Source of the DNA: Anas platyrhynchos
Taxonomy: Eukaryota > Chordata > Aves > Anseriformes > Anatidae
Assembly: GCF_047663525.1 (NCBI RefSeq)
Contig: NC_092590.1
Span: 15,086,001 to 15,150,000 of the forward strand
Direction: 5' to 3'
Length of the DNA: 64,000 nucleotides
The position numbers and the translations under genes are program-made. The notes below the pieces were generated by a model that made no database searches, was not told the origin of the DNA, and saw only the letters and a program-made list of their open reading frames with translations. Position 1 is the first letter of the stretch; every line of letters begins with the position of its first letter. Of the stretch, positions 1 through 11,725 are shown one piece after another.

Positions 1-116
1 GGCAACTAGATTAAGTTGCACTATTTTTATAGCGCACACGTCACAGTCACAGGTATAACAGGACATTCAAGATAAACAAAAATTTCCTGCAAGAGAAAAC
101 AATTATCTGTACAAAC

Positions 117-231
117 CTTATAGAAGTTCCCATATGATTTGCGAATATTGATCCACTTTTTGGCAAACGAAGGGTATTTAATACGGCTAACACGGCACTG
201 GATATTCAGAAATTTACTCATATCCCAAGAT
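117..231 (-). CDS. ERI1: ERI1 coding exon 6 (third catalytic Asp)
   Basis: Acceptor TGTTAAG before A-TCT-TGG-GAT; donor AAG|GTTTGT. Encodes SWDMSKFLNIQCRVSRIKYP and SFAKKWINIRKSYGNFYK. The Asp of SWD is the third acidic catalytic residue of the DEDDh family. The downstream exon with the final His and Asp is outside the window. Confidence 0.95.
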
Positions 232-3200
232 CTTAACATATCAAAAGAAAAAAAGAGAAAGACATTAATAATGAATAACTCATATACTCTCTATTCCACC
301 TATTGCACATCTGAAACACAAAAGATGTCTTTTCTTTGGTGTCAGTAGAAGGAAAACTGCTTAGATTAGGGAAAGCTGTCTGCAGTCATGGAAAGGAATC
401 TTTCAATATGAAATTCTTAATGATAGGGAAAACAAATAGCAAAAGGAGCAACGTTTTCACTAAATGGTTTCAGGCCCAGAATGATTGTAACAAAAAATAG
501 CATGCCAACTGCCTCAGCTACCACATTAACTCCAGGATAGCCAGTATATCAGAGGCTTATACAGTCTTTGCAGAAGGATATTACAACTGAAATTTCCCTG
601 ATCACTCAGGTATGCATACATTTATCTCCCTAACTGATGATATTGAAATAAAACCGGAATTCTTTTTAGAAGAACCAGACCTTTATGGAAAGAAGATGAA
701 GTTATAACCCTACACACTTCTAGCTTTCCTTCCTGCAAGGAAGCACCCCAACAAGTTTGTAAGCTTCGAGCTAGAGTAAAGCCATTTTTCCCTTCTCTTG
801 AAGCCATCTACACAATCTCACTGCACCTATTTTCTCAAGGGGACTCCCCTTAAGAATTCCAGACACGTTCTAAAGCCATTAATCTAACTAGTCTTATACC
901 AGTTTTGCCTTAATGTTGTCTTTTTAAAAATTTACTATTGCTTCCAAAGAAGCCAAAAAGGCATGTGATTGATGGCCATTGTCCAGATCTTCAGGAATTC
1001 TGAAAAAGAGGGGCTGTGGTCAAAATATTTTTTTCACTTGGTAAATTGGACTTATGACAGGTTTTCTCATGTATCCATTCATCTCTTACGAAGGCTTTTT
1101 CAAACCACAGCGAATTACAACAAGAAGAAAGGATAAAAAGTCTACTCAATGTCATTTAGCTGCGTACAGAAGCCTGGAAGAGAAACAGTGCCATCTAATG
1201 GACTGAAGCTTCATTTCCAACTGCTCCCTGTAGCTTTCCTGACTTACTCGAAAGCTAAGATTGTAATACAAAAATGGCAAAATGGCAGTGTCACGATCCA
1301 CTTTTAACAATAGTGTATACACGATTTTGCAGCTTTAGAGTGTGCTGAAGGTTACATACGGACATACCCATCTGTCAACATGCAATAGCTGTACTTTGTT
1401 CCCAGTTCTCGCTGTCTCATCCACTCTATGACGTTCTGTAGAACTTGAGGAAATGCATCAGCTTTATCAATGATGTCCTAATAAGGCAAAGAAAGCAAAA
1501 GCAACGAACACTTAAAAAAACAACACAACAACAAAAACCCACAAAAACAACCAACAAACCTTCACAACATGAAGTGTAAGAATGATACTGGTGTATAGGC
1601 TGTATACCAGTATCATACTAAATAACTCACTAAATTGGCTTCACAATAGTCTTAGAAACAGACTACACATTAAAATAAGTCGGTAAGGGGACAGATTTTT
1701 CTAAACTGAAAAAAAAAAAAAAAGCACCACTAAAGAGCCAGACCTCAAATATCATCTCTAAAAGTAAATAGATGTCCTGGTTTCAGCTGGCATAGAGTTA
1801 GTTTTCCTCCTAGCAGCTGGTACGGTGCCATGTTTTGGATTTAGGATGAGAATAATGCTGATAACACAATGATGTTTTAGTTGTAGAGCAGGGCTTACAC
1901 AAAGCCAAGGACTTTCCAGCTTCTCACACTGCCCTGTGAGTGAGGAAGCTGGGGTGCAGCAGAAGCTGGAAGGGGACATACCCAGGACAGCTGACCCCAA
2001 CTGGCCAAAATGGATTACAAAATGAATGCTTTTCCCTACAGCTCCTAAAAGGCGTGAATGACCAGCTAAGTGAAGTCAATTCCAGGGTAACAGTTGGAGA
2101 GGGCAAAAGAAACAAGGATTACGATCTTCCAGAAAGATACCACACAAATTCGAAAACATCAACATCTCTTTTTTTCATTTTTCCCCCAAGGAAAAGAAGA
2201 AGTAGAAATTACCTGGGTGATTCCTGTCAGACCAATACAGAAATTTGAAAGTTTGGGATTAACCTCTGGCTTCACATACTGCTGAAACGTATCCTCCTGT
2301 AACAAGAGAGTGAAACGGTGAGCAGCAGCCCGCTACGTAGCCCACAATGCAACTTCTTCGGCTTGCCCAGAGCTCAAAAGGCAATCAATAGCAGCTACTT
2401 GCCCAGCTGGAGGCAAAAAGGACTGCACACCTCCCCAGCGAGTGTGAGCATCTTGACTGGGCACCCTGAGATTCCCAGTGGGATGGGCAACTGGGACTGC
2501 CAGTAGGCACCATGGAGCAGGGATGTGGATGCAGGAAGGGAAAAGGACAGACTTCAATGAAGAGGAGGATTTGAGGAAAGGAGAGCATGAATAAAAAAAT
2601 AAGCTGCTTCCTACTACGCTACAAGTAGCGAAACATTCTTGGTAATCTGCACACTCCTCTTTCCGCAGTTAGAGGCATGCATGCAGCTACAATCTCATGT
2701 TGCATCACAATCATTACTGGAAACGCTCCTCCTCTTAAAACTTCCTGGTAAATGTTTATCAGGGGAATCTGCAGTTTCTCAGTTTCACAGAGTCATAGTT
2801 ACAGTCAGATAGCAGGTTAAGTTTCTCCTAAAAGAGAGATGTATAGGAATAGAGTGCTTATGAGGCTGCAAAATTTCTACAGAGTATTTTTAAATCTGGG
2901 TTAGGCAGCTGCCAATCTATGAGGCAGGCTGCAGGAATAATCTAACTTGCTGAGAAGTGAGCTCACTGAACCCTCCTTTCTAGAATTCTGCATTAGTCTC
3001 CTCATTGTCTCAGAGGAGGCCGCAGACTGTCCTAATTCTTGTTTATGATGAATCTCCAAAGTCATAAAAATAGCTTGGTGGATCTTAAAGTACGGAGACA
3101 AGGAAAAAAAAAAAAAAAAAGGACTGAAGGACTGAGAAACTGAAAGTACTCTCGTATCAGTAGAGGGAACAGTAGAGGGTTGATCTTTTCCAGCTTCTTT

Positions 3201-6200
3201 TAGAAAAGTTAGCTTTGCTTGTAAGAGGCTCAGAGGATAGGTCTTTAAGAAAAAAAGTGTTATTTTTAATGAAGCTCAAAATCTACCTAAAAACTACTCC
3301 AGACTTTCCCAAGCAAAGAAGTGACACCAAAGAACAGCATACTGACACAGCAATTAGATCACTTACTATTTCCAGGGTATGAGTGTTCAATAAGACAATG
3401 GGAAACTCAATTATTTCATGTACGAATTCAGGTGGGTTTCCTTCTTCACAGGTTGCTTCGAAGTCAACAACGCAGATATAGTCATAGTAGCCGTCTGAAT
3501 TAAGAACTTCCTTCTGCATCAGCTTCTGTTTCTTGTAATAATTCTTCAGTCTCTTCTTCAGCACATCTTTTACTCCTCTAAAGAGAGGACGAGAATAACT
3601 AAGATTAATTACACTTTTGTTTAATCACTTATTTCACTGTTGTAGCACTGAAGCTATATGCAATGTTCAAAAGCTTGCTGTCTATAACCTGAAGTCTGAA
3701 TTCCACTCTGTCATGCAGTTAACACTTCATTATCTGGGACACTGCAAAGGCTGCGATGTCCCGGACAACCAACAGGACCAGGTAACATCAGTATTTTTGA
3801 AGAGGCTCAGAAGTCCAGTGCAGAGACATGCAATAGCTCTGCAGAGCAACCTCCACTTCAGCAAGCCTCAGCAGTCCCTGCTTTTGCACAGCCCAGGCCT
3901 TCATAAATTGCTCACAGATGATCTCTGACACTGGGAGCAGTACTGCTTCCCCCATCTTTCCCTCTGTCCCCTCCCTGAAGCAACTGGCACTTGAGGCATT
4001 GTGCATCAGTGGCACGGTTAATTTCAGAATCCAGCTAAAATGCCCACTTTTTAATTTTGTGTTAGTTTAAATTTTAAAATTGACCTTGATTGACTTGATT
4101 AAAATAGAGCACTCTAGAATTCAGTTGTCAAAAAAACTTGCTGGCTTCAAATTTGTGACTAACACTCACTGTGGCAAATGAATAAAGCTAGTTACTGCTA
4201 CTTTTTAAACACAAACTCTGCAATATACAAGCACAGGTTGAACAAGCCAGAAGAGCCACACATCAAACCAGAGCAGAACAAACCAGGCCCATTTACTCTT
4301 GGAAGAAGTTATTTTTGAAGTTTTACATTGCAAATGAAATGACAGCAGCAGTGTTGTAGCATGTGATATTGTTAGAAAAGCATTGCACTGATCCATAATG
4401 AAAAACTGGAATCAGGCTATTAAACCTGAGTTTGAGAACATCAGCCTTTCTGCAAGCACTGAACTGGCTTTTCCGCTTTGATTTGTTCTTCTAGTTTAAT
4501 TCAATAACAATATCAAAGCTGACAGAAGTCAAAATTACTTTTTTTCCCCCCATGTAACTTATAATAAAGTAAGTTGAAAGAGGTGATGATCTACCAGCAA
4601 AATAACCTCAGAGGAAAGGATGATGCACGGCCACCTGATCAGCTCTCTGTGTTAGGGGTGATGCTCCATTTGTTTACATGCAAGACATATTCTGATCAAC
4701 GTAGTTGAATTAATTGACTAAGAAACCACTAAGTCTTAACTCAATAAAACAAAACAAAAAACACATTTAAATCTTTCTGTATTTACAACTGAATAAAAAA
4801 AAAAAAACAAACACACAAATAGAAAATTAATAACCTAGGAGGGAACCACAAACATGTCATTTGCTGTTTGATTTCTGCTGGGTAATTTTAGATTAGAATA
4901 AATGCTGAATAGCCATACAAATTCAGTTTGCTTCACTATAAATTTTATCACATAACGGTAAATAATTTCCTCCTGAGAAGCCAAATTCATTTAATCAAAG
5001 GAGGAATTAAACAAAGTCACGCAGCCAGAACATTGGCAGACAGACGGGGTGGAGGTGGCAGGCTGCACTTCCTGTGCACAGCTCCTCCCCTGCCTTTTTT
5101 CCTTTCCAATCGAATCTCTGCTCCTTCTTTTTTGTCTGGACACTACTACTCCTAGTTTTCGTCTTCTCTGGAAAGCTCAACTATTCCCTCCAGCCTTATT
5201 CCATTGCATCCTTTGTACTCCTCCAGCCTCTGGAACATCCTTGCTCCAACTTCTGACTTTGCTAACTCCCCAATGCCACCGTTATTCCCTTTTACTGTTG
5301 CCAACAGAAACAGCACGCTTTGTTGTTCCCAGCTGACTTCCTTATTTCCTACGCAGCAGGAACTACTCTCTATAAGCCTAGCCCCTTCCTCTTCTTCCTC
5401 CCTGGGCACAAACTCAGCTTACCGTACATTCACCTACCCCTAGTATTCTCTCACACCTGGCCAGATTAGCAAGCACCCCACCTACAGCTAACTGTTATCA
5501 GTGCAGAGAGCATTCCCAGACCTACCACCACAAAGTTTTAGCCACCATCAGAGCCATACTAGTAAATAAGATTTGTTTTGAAGCAGTGCTTTCCGAGGAC
5601 CCCTGCCTTTCCCCCTGGCACAAGGGCATGGCGAGGTGTGCCTCAGTCACACATTTTTTCATGTCTGCATTGCCAGCTGAGGCAGCACACGCTTGAGACC
5701 ACGTTAAGGGGTATCACACCCGCTGGCCCTACAAGAAAAGCTCCATTATGTTGGCACGCAGAGCACCTAGGGGTTTGCGGCGTGTCTCCTTTTCACTTTG
5801 TGGCGTGTGTTTAAAACAAGTACACAAAACAGAAGGGCTGTGACTGGGCCTGACCTGGTTTCAAGCTTGAACTCTGCAAGTTTACTTCTGAGCTCTTCTC
5901 GGCTCATCCTGTTGATGTAGCCGTTGGTGACGGCGATCTCCTTGTACACCGGGTCGCTGAAGGCGCCCTGACCCGAGCCGGGGCTCTTCCCCTCAGTGCC
6001 TTGCTCACCAGCCCCGCCGTGCTGCTTGCCCTAGGAGGACAAAAAACACCTCAAAGTCAAAACGGACGGGGGATTTCACGCATCTTGCGGCATCTAAACA
6101 CACCAACACCCCGCACCGTTCCGCTCATGACCCAACCGAGCGCTTCATTAGCTTATAACCGGGTTAAAAAGCTGTTAACGCTGAGGCCTGCCGGCCGGGC

Positions 6201-6403
6201 GCCTCAGCCACCACAGCGGCGGGGCGGGCTGTGCGCATGCGCCATGTTGGGCGGCGGCAGCGGCCCCGGCCCCGCCGCCATCCCCGGCCCCGGCCCCCCG
6301 GCCCCGGGCTCACCGGCGGGCGGGCGGCGGGAGGCGGCGGCGGGCGGGCGGGCTGCGGGCGGTTCTCCTTCTGCTCCTCATGCTCCTCCTGCTGCCCCTC
6401 CAT
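117..6403 (-). CDS. ERI1: ERI1, 3'-5' exoribonuclease 1, 3' end off the window
   Basis: Joined coding exons on the minus strand: 6403-6314, 6030-5855, 3577-3367, 2296-2213, 1477-1368, 231-117 (786 nt, 262 codons; the last exon(s) lie left of base 1). All junctions are GT-AG and keep frame. The family degrades the 3' end of histone mRNA after stem-loop binding, trims 5.8S rRNA and limits small RNAs, in cytoplasm and nucleolus. Residues about 69-104 form the SAP nucleic-acid-binding domain (INRMSREELRSKLAEF), followed by a basic KKRLKNYYKKQKL stretch. The DEDDh nuclease domain starts at VVDFEAT with catalytic D127 and E129; the third acidic residue is D227 in SWDMSKF. The final catalytic His and Asp of the family are expected in the missing exon. 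The first 57 residues are low-complexity (Pro-rich, then Gly-rich) and unlike the human N-terminus. Identity is near certain; only the N-terminus is inferred from frame and splice signals. Confidence 0.96.
232..1367 (-). other. ERI1 intron 5
   Basis: AT-rich non-coding sequence between splice sites GTATGT and AG. No recognisable repeat or RNA gene seen. Confidence 0.85.
1368..1477 (-). CDS. ERI1: ERI1 coding exon 5
   Basis: Encodes DIIDKADAFPQVLQNVIEWM, then RQRELGTKYSYCMLTDG, with acceptor CTTATTAG and donor GATGG|GTATGT (phase 2). It aligns with the human ERI1 segment leading into the TDGSWD motif. Confidence 0.95.
1582..1616. repeat. Perfect 11-bp inverted repeat
   Basis: ATGATACTGGT at 1582-1592 faces ACCAGTATCAT at 1606-1616 across a 13-nt loop whose ends (GTATA, TGTAT) can partly extend the pairing. 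Too short for a typical miRNA precursor; possibly a relic of a transposon end. Confidence 0.7.
1773..2015 (+). mobile_element. Avian endogenous retrovirus LTR fragment
   Basis: Starts with TGTCCTGGTTTCAGCTGG, continues with TAGAGTTAGTTTTCCTCCTA and later GGGGACATACCCAGGACAGC. This is the 5' half of an LTR I recognise as abundant in bird genomes. The similarity fades after about 2015, so the copy is truncated; no internal retroviral genes are attached. It lies in ERI1 intron 4. The end coordinate is approximate. Confidence 0.8.
2213..2296 (-). CDS. ERI1: ERI1 coding exon 4
   Basis: An 84-nt exon of exactly 28 codons, EDTFQQYVKPEVNPKLSNFC then IGLTGITQ, with acceptor TTGTTACAG and donor CAG|GTAATT. 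Matches the human EDTFQQYVRPEIN segment. Both ends are phase 0, so skipping it would keep frame. Confidence 0.95.
2297..3366 (-). other. ERI1 intron 3
   Basis: No gene or clear interspersed repeat seen. A 17-base poly-A run on the plus strand lies at 3104-3120. Confidence 0.8.
3367..3577 (-). CDS. ERI1: ERI1 coding exon 3 (SAP end and first nuclease motif)
   Basis: Acceptor CTCTTTAG, donor ATA|GTAAGT. It encodes GVKDVLKKRLKNYYKKQKL, then the exonuclease motif VVDFEATCEEGNPPEFVHEI and LNTHTLEI. The reading frame continues past the donor into intron, so the natural exon end is at 3367. Confidence 0.96.
3578..5854 (-). other. ERI1 intron 2
   Basis: The largest ERI1 intron in the window. AT-rich to about 5.0 kb, then pyrimidine-rich on the plus strand (5080-5450). 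Short open frames in the latter part are compositional and match no family I know. Confidence 0.8.
5855..6030 (-). CDS. ERI1: ERI1 coding exon 2 (linker and start of SAP domain)
   Basis: Acceptor CCTCCTAG just before GGC AAG CAG; donor AG|GTCAGG within an Arg codon (phase 2). It encodes a Gly-rich linker, then SDPVYKEIAVTNGYINRMSR and the first half of the SAP domain, closely matching vertebrate ERI1. Confidence 0.93.
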
Positions 6404-6560
6404 GGCGGTGGTGGTGCTGCTGGTGGCCGGGAGAGGCGGGAGGAGCGGCGGGGCCGCCCCCGGGGCGGGGAGAGCGGGTGAGGCGCGGCCACGCCGCCCG
6501 CCGGCTGCTGAGGGGAGAGGGGCGGCTCCTCGCCTCAGGGCTCCGGGTTTTAACCTCACG
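6175..6560. promoter_or_regulatory. ERI1 CpG-rich promoter / first-exon region
   Basis: Dense CpG and GGGCGG content around exon 1 of ERI1 in otherwise moderate-GC sequence. It includes a perfect NRF-1-type core, TGCGCATGCGC at 6232-6242, followed by CCATGTT, which resembles the YY1 core CCATNTT. Both sit in ERI1 intron 1, just downstream of the start codon. The transcription start was not located. Confidence 0.65.
6314..6403 (-). CDS. ERI1: ERI1 coding exon 1
   Basis: Thirty codons beginning MEGQQEEHEEQKENRPQP and ending before a GTGAGC donor. The ATG at 6403-6401 has a near-ideal context (CCGCCATGG). The frame stays open upstream, but no homologous residues are there, so this ATG is preferred. 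Very GC-rich and Pro-rich, so conservation gives little support; the call rests on the start context, donor and in-frame fit to exon 2. Confidence 0.8.
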
Positions 6561-7175
6561 GTATGTCCTGAGGTTAAAAGCTTCCCCACAAGTTTCTTCA
6601 CATAAGCACCGAGCGGCTGAGGGGCCTCTGGGTGTCGCCGTGCACCGCCACCCACCCGCCCTCCCCCACAGACGTGCCCCGGTCCCTTGTGGTGAAAGCC
6701 AAAATCCCTGAGCCTGCAGCTTAGGGCATAGACAGGAGAAATCCCAAGGAAATCCACCCAGAGCAGAAGTTAGGCATCAATCTGATGGGGACTGACGGTG
6801 GCCAGCATCCCTCATCCACTCTGATCCCGGCCAGACCCCCTGGGCACACAGATCTTGGTGATTACAAGAGCACACATGAGTGGAAACAACTAAAAACTAC
6901 AGAAGAACCCAAAAAAGAGAGTAAAATACACTTATAACCTACTCTAAGGCTCTAAGGAAAGCCACCCAGACAGAAAGCCCACCCAAAAGGTTTTGCTGCA
7001 TTAGCCACCAGCAGAGGTAACAGCGTCAGCATCAGGCAGGCCCCACCTCCAGGCAGGTCTGGGCACATTCACTGATGAAGCCAAGAAATGTTTTTGAGGC
7101 TTTGCAGGTAAACCTACAGCCAGAAGCCTGCAGGAGAGTGTAACAAAGGCTCCTGGTTCAAGACACTTCTGGTTC

Positions 7176-7181
7176 TTTATT
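7176..7181 (-). other. Possible poly(A) signal for MFHAS1
   Basis: AATAAA on the minus strand followed, in minus-strand order, by a GTGT-containing stretch. A second hexamer is at 7486-7491. Either could end an MFHAS1 transcript, but the hexamer is common by chance. Confidence 0.2.
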
Positions 7182-9293
7182 CACCACAGGGACCACAGAC
7201 AATTCTGGACAGGAGCTTACAACAAATGGTTTTATGCTTCCCTCTCACTGGGCTGCAACCCTAATGCAATAAATAAGGAGAATAGCAGCTAGCTGACAGC
7301 TCCTTACTCCCTGTAACGCCTGCTTGACCACTGGTAGTAGCTCTCTTCCACAAGAAGAGAAAGAGAAGAGAAGAGGAAGAGAGCTACAATTAATCCCAGA
7401 CCCTTCCAGAGGCAGGGCCCAACGAGGCACTGGAAGAGAAGACGACAAATCAAACAGCTGACCTCTTCTTGAGATTTACATCACTTTTATTTTCAGTCAT
7501 TTTGGTGAGGATGTGTGGGCGTGGTGCATGTATGTCTGGGCATGCATGTGTGTGTGTGCAGAGTCCTGCCCAGTTATGTAGATCATGTGAATACCTGCAA
7601 TTATAGTTCATGAACTGAGCCATGAAGCATGTGATGAGTGCTACACTGAGGCCTGTTCGCTCGCCTCTTCTTGTGCTTATTGCAGTGCAGCATCTCCATC
7701 TCCCCCCCACTGCCCTTCCAAGGATGGCAGCCCAAGATCCCAACCAAAGGCTGCTGGGGGAGGCGAGCTGAACTCCAGGATTCCCTCACCTCACTTGGTG
7801 TGTCCATACCATCACCGGTTCCTTTTAACGGAGCCAATTCTGTCCCTTTGCAGCGAGGGACCCCTACTACTCTGACAAACTTTAACCAGGTCAGAGGAAC
7901 AAAGGGACGGGAACAGGACGGGGACCCCGTGTCACGTCCAGTGCTACAGCACAGCTAAATGCTTCTCAGGATGCTGCAAGGGAGATGGCGTGTTTCCATA
8001 GCCCCCGGCCTCTTCAGTTTGATTTCAGAGACTGCAAGGTAGGTTAAATCCTGATTTGGTCTCTCTTTCTGTTTTGCTTTAACACCGAATCCCCCAAAGT
8101 CAGAGCAGAGACAGAATGTAGAGAGGAAATTCGTCAAACCCGTCCCGGCCATGGGGCAGGTTGGTACCAATCTTACATCTGTGACCTTTCTGCCTTTAGC
8201 ACGGCTAAAGCAGAGGTAAGCCACCATCCAGGATCTTCTGCAGTTGTCAGAGGCCTCCAGGTACTCCTGCAAGCCCTAAGAAGAGCTCGGTATGCAGCAC
8301 CCTTTGGGCTCTACCTCACCATATCTGTGCTGCTTAGGGACATGCCATTTCTCCTGTGTTACGCGGACCCAGCAGAAGGCAAAGTGGGAGTTTCACATGG
8401 ACGGATGAAGGCTTGAATCCCACATCTTGCTTCAAAGTGTAACACGAGGCACTCCGGGACGTGCTCCAGCTGCTGACAGTCGCACAGCTCTGCTCCCAAA
8501 CTTGTACGGACCAGTTTGAGGAGGAAACCAACTGGTCGGCAAGCAAGAGATCTGCAAACCAACGAGCAAAACCAGCAAGTCCTCTCAAGTCAAGTGAGCG
8601 TCTGGTACCAGGAGATTCCCCTCCTACTCCAAAGGGGTCAAAAGTCACTGTCAGCTCCACAGAGAGACAACTCATACCCCAAGTCCTTCCCACCCTCTTC
8701 ATAATAAAACTTCAAGAAAGGCTGCAGGGTGCTCCACAACGGCCTTAGCCATTGCTAACAGTTCAGTAACTCTCCGAGCAGGGACAAGAACAGAGTAGGA
8801 ATGAAGAGTGCTCTGAGCTGCGTGTCTCTGCTCTTAGGGCAGCACCTTTAAGCCCTCTTTCCTTGTGGTTTGACTCAGGAAAAATGACAAATCCTTCGAA
8901 CATACAGGGCACGCATCCCTGGGGCTCAGGGCTGTTACGTGGGGTCTAAGAGAGAGGAGCTCAGCGAAGGGACACTGTGTGCAAAGGATCCCAGGACGCT
9001 TCCTTAAAAAGAGAGCAAACGGCAGAAGCCAGAGGGCTAGCAGCCACTCGGCACGGTTCTCCTGCACCGATCTCTTACCTGACAGCTGCAAACCGGAGAC
9101 ATTTCTGAGCTGCATAGAAAATTAAATGGCTTTTGCGTATTTAAAAACAAAAAAAAACAACAACAAAACAAATAGAAACGAAAACACGGTCACGCCAGTT
9201 ACTGAACGGCGGGCGGATGAGCGATGACGGTTTCACATGAAGCAGACCCTACTCGACTGCTCTCCGTACTGCCCTGCTCCCGGCATCACGGCT

Positions 9294-9519
9294 TCAGCGC
9301 ACGGAAGACCGAGCCCTTGCCAAGGGCCGGGCGGTGCCGTGCTCCTGCCGAGGTGGCACTGCCACCAGGCGAGGTGGCGTCTGCTCCGTCCCCTGGCTCC
9401 TCCGGCACTTGCGCACCCCGCTGGGAAACGGGCCTCCGGCTGGAGAAGGCTTCCAGTTGGTGATTTCTTTGCAACGTGGATTCCATGCAACAGCACAGCA
9501 ACAAGTTCCTGTTTTCTTC
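9294..9519 (-). other. Weak candidate for a third MFHAS1 exon
   Basis: A minus-strand acceptor with a pyrimidine tract (CTCTTTCTGTCCTCCATAG) precedes GAAGAAAACAGG. Joined to the GTGAGC donor of exon 2 it would continue the protein as K-KKTG..., loosely like the KKNVG I recall from the human C-terminus, but then runs about 70 residues of unfamiliar sequence to a stop. The human tail is only about ten residues. Composition-driven coincidence is likely. Confidence 0.15.
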
Positions 9520-11725
9520 CTATGGAGGACAGAAAGAGAGGTGAGTTGTGGAAAGAGCAGGCGACGACCTCCTAGCACGGGAAGCGACAGCACACGGTGC
9601 TCTGACTGTACTGGGCCCTCCGCGTTTCACTGGCAGCAAAACAGGAGCAGAAAGTTTCCTAGCAGTATTCTGAGCACCACTCGGAGAGATCTCCCTTGTC
9701 TGCCCCGCCACCCGGCCACCACAGGCGATTCGGGCTGGGTTTAGCTACGGCGATCAACCCGTGCTTCTCGCTGCCACGAAGCTTCAGCTGCCCGTTGCCA
9801 GACGGGGCAGGTCAGCATATCAAACCCCAGCCCCGGCTCCCCGCCGAGCTGGAACTACGCCCAGAAAAGGCACGAAGGTGACTGAGCTGCAAACTCCTAC
9901 TTGGCAGCTTTCCACCCTGAAGTTAGGAACAATGCCTTTCTTTTTTTTTTTTACCACCCTGCTCCCGCGTCTCCCACTGGCACGGATTCTGCCCTGCATT
10001 TCCCCACGTTTAGCCCCTTGGGCAGGGACTTTCAGCAGCCTTGCACGCAACGCTGATATTTTAAGGACCAGAAGCCAGGGAAACGTCACCTGTGCAAGAG
10101 CTGCAGATCCCGATGTTAAAGGCTTTGCAAAACCGACCCATCTCCCTCCCCAAAGCCTTGGCCAACTGCCCCGGAACTCACTTGTCCAGGAACAAATCCA
10201 GGGAATCCTGCTACAGCTCGTTTCAAGAGGCTTTCCTCCAAGCAGGTCTGAGTTAAATGGTATCAAGAACATTTTTTTACATTCATCATGAGATCCAAAT
10301 GGGTTTTCAACACACAATCAGTGGGTCCACAGAATCCTATCCCCAGAGCTTTCCCTTGGGCCAGCGGCCCTGCCATCCGCAGCAATCCTTTTGCTTCGTG
10401 TCTCCTTGTCGTCCCCAGCTCCCAGGTGATTGTGCCCGCTCCAGCCACGAGGTCCCCAGCAGGGAGCTGCCCCAGCCCCGCAGCATCTCGGAGTCCCAAG
10501 TCCCATTGTTCCCCATCGGCATGCAACTCCACAACCGGAGAGACGGGAACACCGTAGAGCATCAGCCACCTTCTGCCCAGTGGAAAACCTTTGGCACCAG
10601 TACTGATGGTTTATCTAGAGAAGCAAAGGACGGAGAAACAGCAATGAGGCAAGGGTTTGTAATGCTTTTGAGGAATAACTCGAGACACACAATTTTTTTA
10701 GGCTGTTAAATACGGAGGGTGAGATGTTTGAAAGTAAGACGGCCTTTTTGAGAACACGAGTTCCCTCGCCAGCAAATGGCAGAACTGGGACGCAGCTTTA
10801 GAGACTGGGAAGGTGAGGAGGGAGGACAGGAGGACAAGCCACAGACGTGACGCTGACATCAGACTGCAACACCGCAAGCTGGGGTGGGAAACATGCTGTG
10901 TCAGGCACACACACACGAGGACCAGAAGCCTGGGCGGTTGTGGCCTGGGGCTTGGGAGCTGCCAATCGAGGCAGTTACCTTCTCTCCTGACCCAAGCAGG
11001 CACATCAGGGGTGCCATAAGGCAGAATTCAACAATCATTCCTCACCCACGGTACAAGGAGGATGGGGCCTCTGCCCAGAGGGACACCAAAACGTTGTGAG
11101 ACTGAGCCAAGAGCGGTGCTCGGTCAATGAGCAGTCTTGTTCAGCAAGGACAAGCGCATAGCCCTACATCTAGGGCAGGACAACCCCACAGACCACCACG
11201 GGCTTAGGGCCAACTGGCTAGGGACCTAGAGGAGAACGTGCTGAAGCTAGCAGTGCGCACTGTGGTGGTGAAGGCCAGCCTGAATTACAGGCAACTCAGA
11301 CTGGATGTCAGTAAAAAAGCTCAGCCCAAGGAGAACAGTTTAACTTCAGAGCCCGGAGAGGTGGTGGCACTTCCATCCCTGGCAATCAGCAGCCCTCACC
11401 TATACAAGGTCCCAAGCAACCTGACCCAGCTGAGGGGGTGGCACTGCATGGAGCAGGGACTGGATCAAGACCTCCAAATATTCCTTCCTACCTCAACTCG
11501 CCCATGACTTATCTCCTTACAGATGTCTTGCATCTGCCACAGCACAGCTCGGGGAACCTCAGCCCACTTTCCTCTGACCCTTTAAGCGAGCTGTCTGCAC
11601 TCACAAATAATTAGAACTGTCCCTGGGCTGTGGAGCTGTTACCTTCCCAAAAAAAACCCTTAGTGAGGCCACGTTTTAGGCTTTCCAGCGTGCACTGACA
11701 GGGAGTGGGGGTCTGCTTTCAAGGC

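Larger units (their letters stand above)
1478..2212 (-). other. ERI1 intron 4
   Basis: Contains an A/C-rich low-complexity stretch (about 1500-1560), an inverted repeat (1582-1616) and an LTR fragment (1773-2015) in the opposite orientation to ERI1. Confidence 0.85.
6404..11725. other. ERI1-MFHAS1 intergenic region or MFHAS1 3' region
   Basis: After the ERI1 promoter, 5 kb of moderately GC-rich sequence with no coding exon that I can support by homology. It may contain the MFHAS1 3' UTR or final exon (a weak candidate is listed at 9294-9519). Poly(A)-signal hexamers on the minus strand lie at 7176-7181 and 7486-7491. A short TG-rich run lies near 7546-7560. Confidence 0.6.

Noticed and set aside
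6001..6711. 236-codon plus-strand open frame over the ERI1 promoter
   Set aside because: CpG-island artefact antisense to ERI1 exons 1 and 2; Pro/Arg/Ala-rich with no recognisable domain.
6404..6757. N-terminal extension of ERI1 to an ATG at 6757
   Set aside because: Unconserved promoter sequence; the ATG at 6403 has a near-ideal context and splices in frame.
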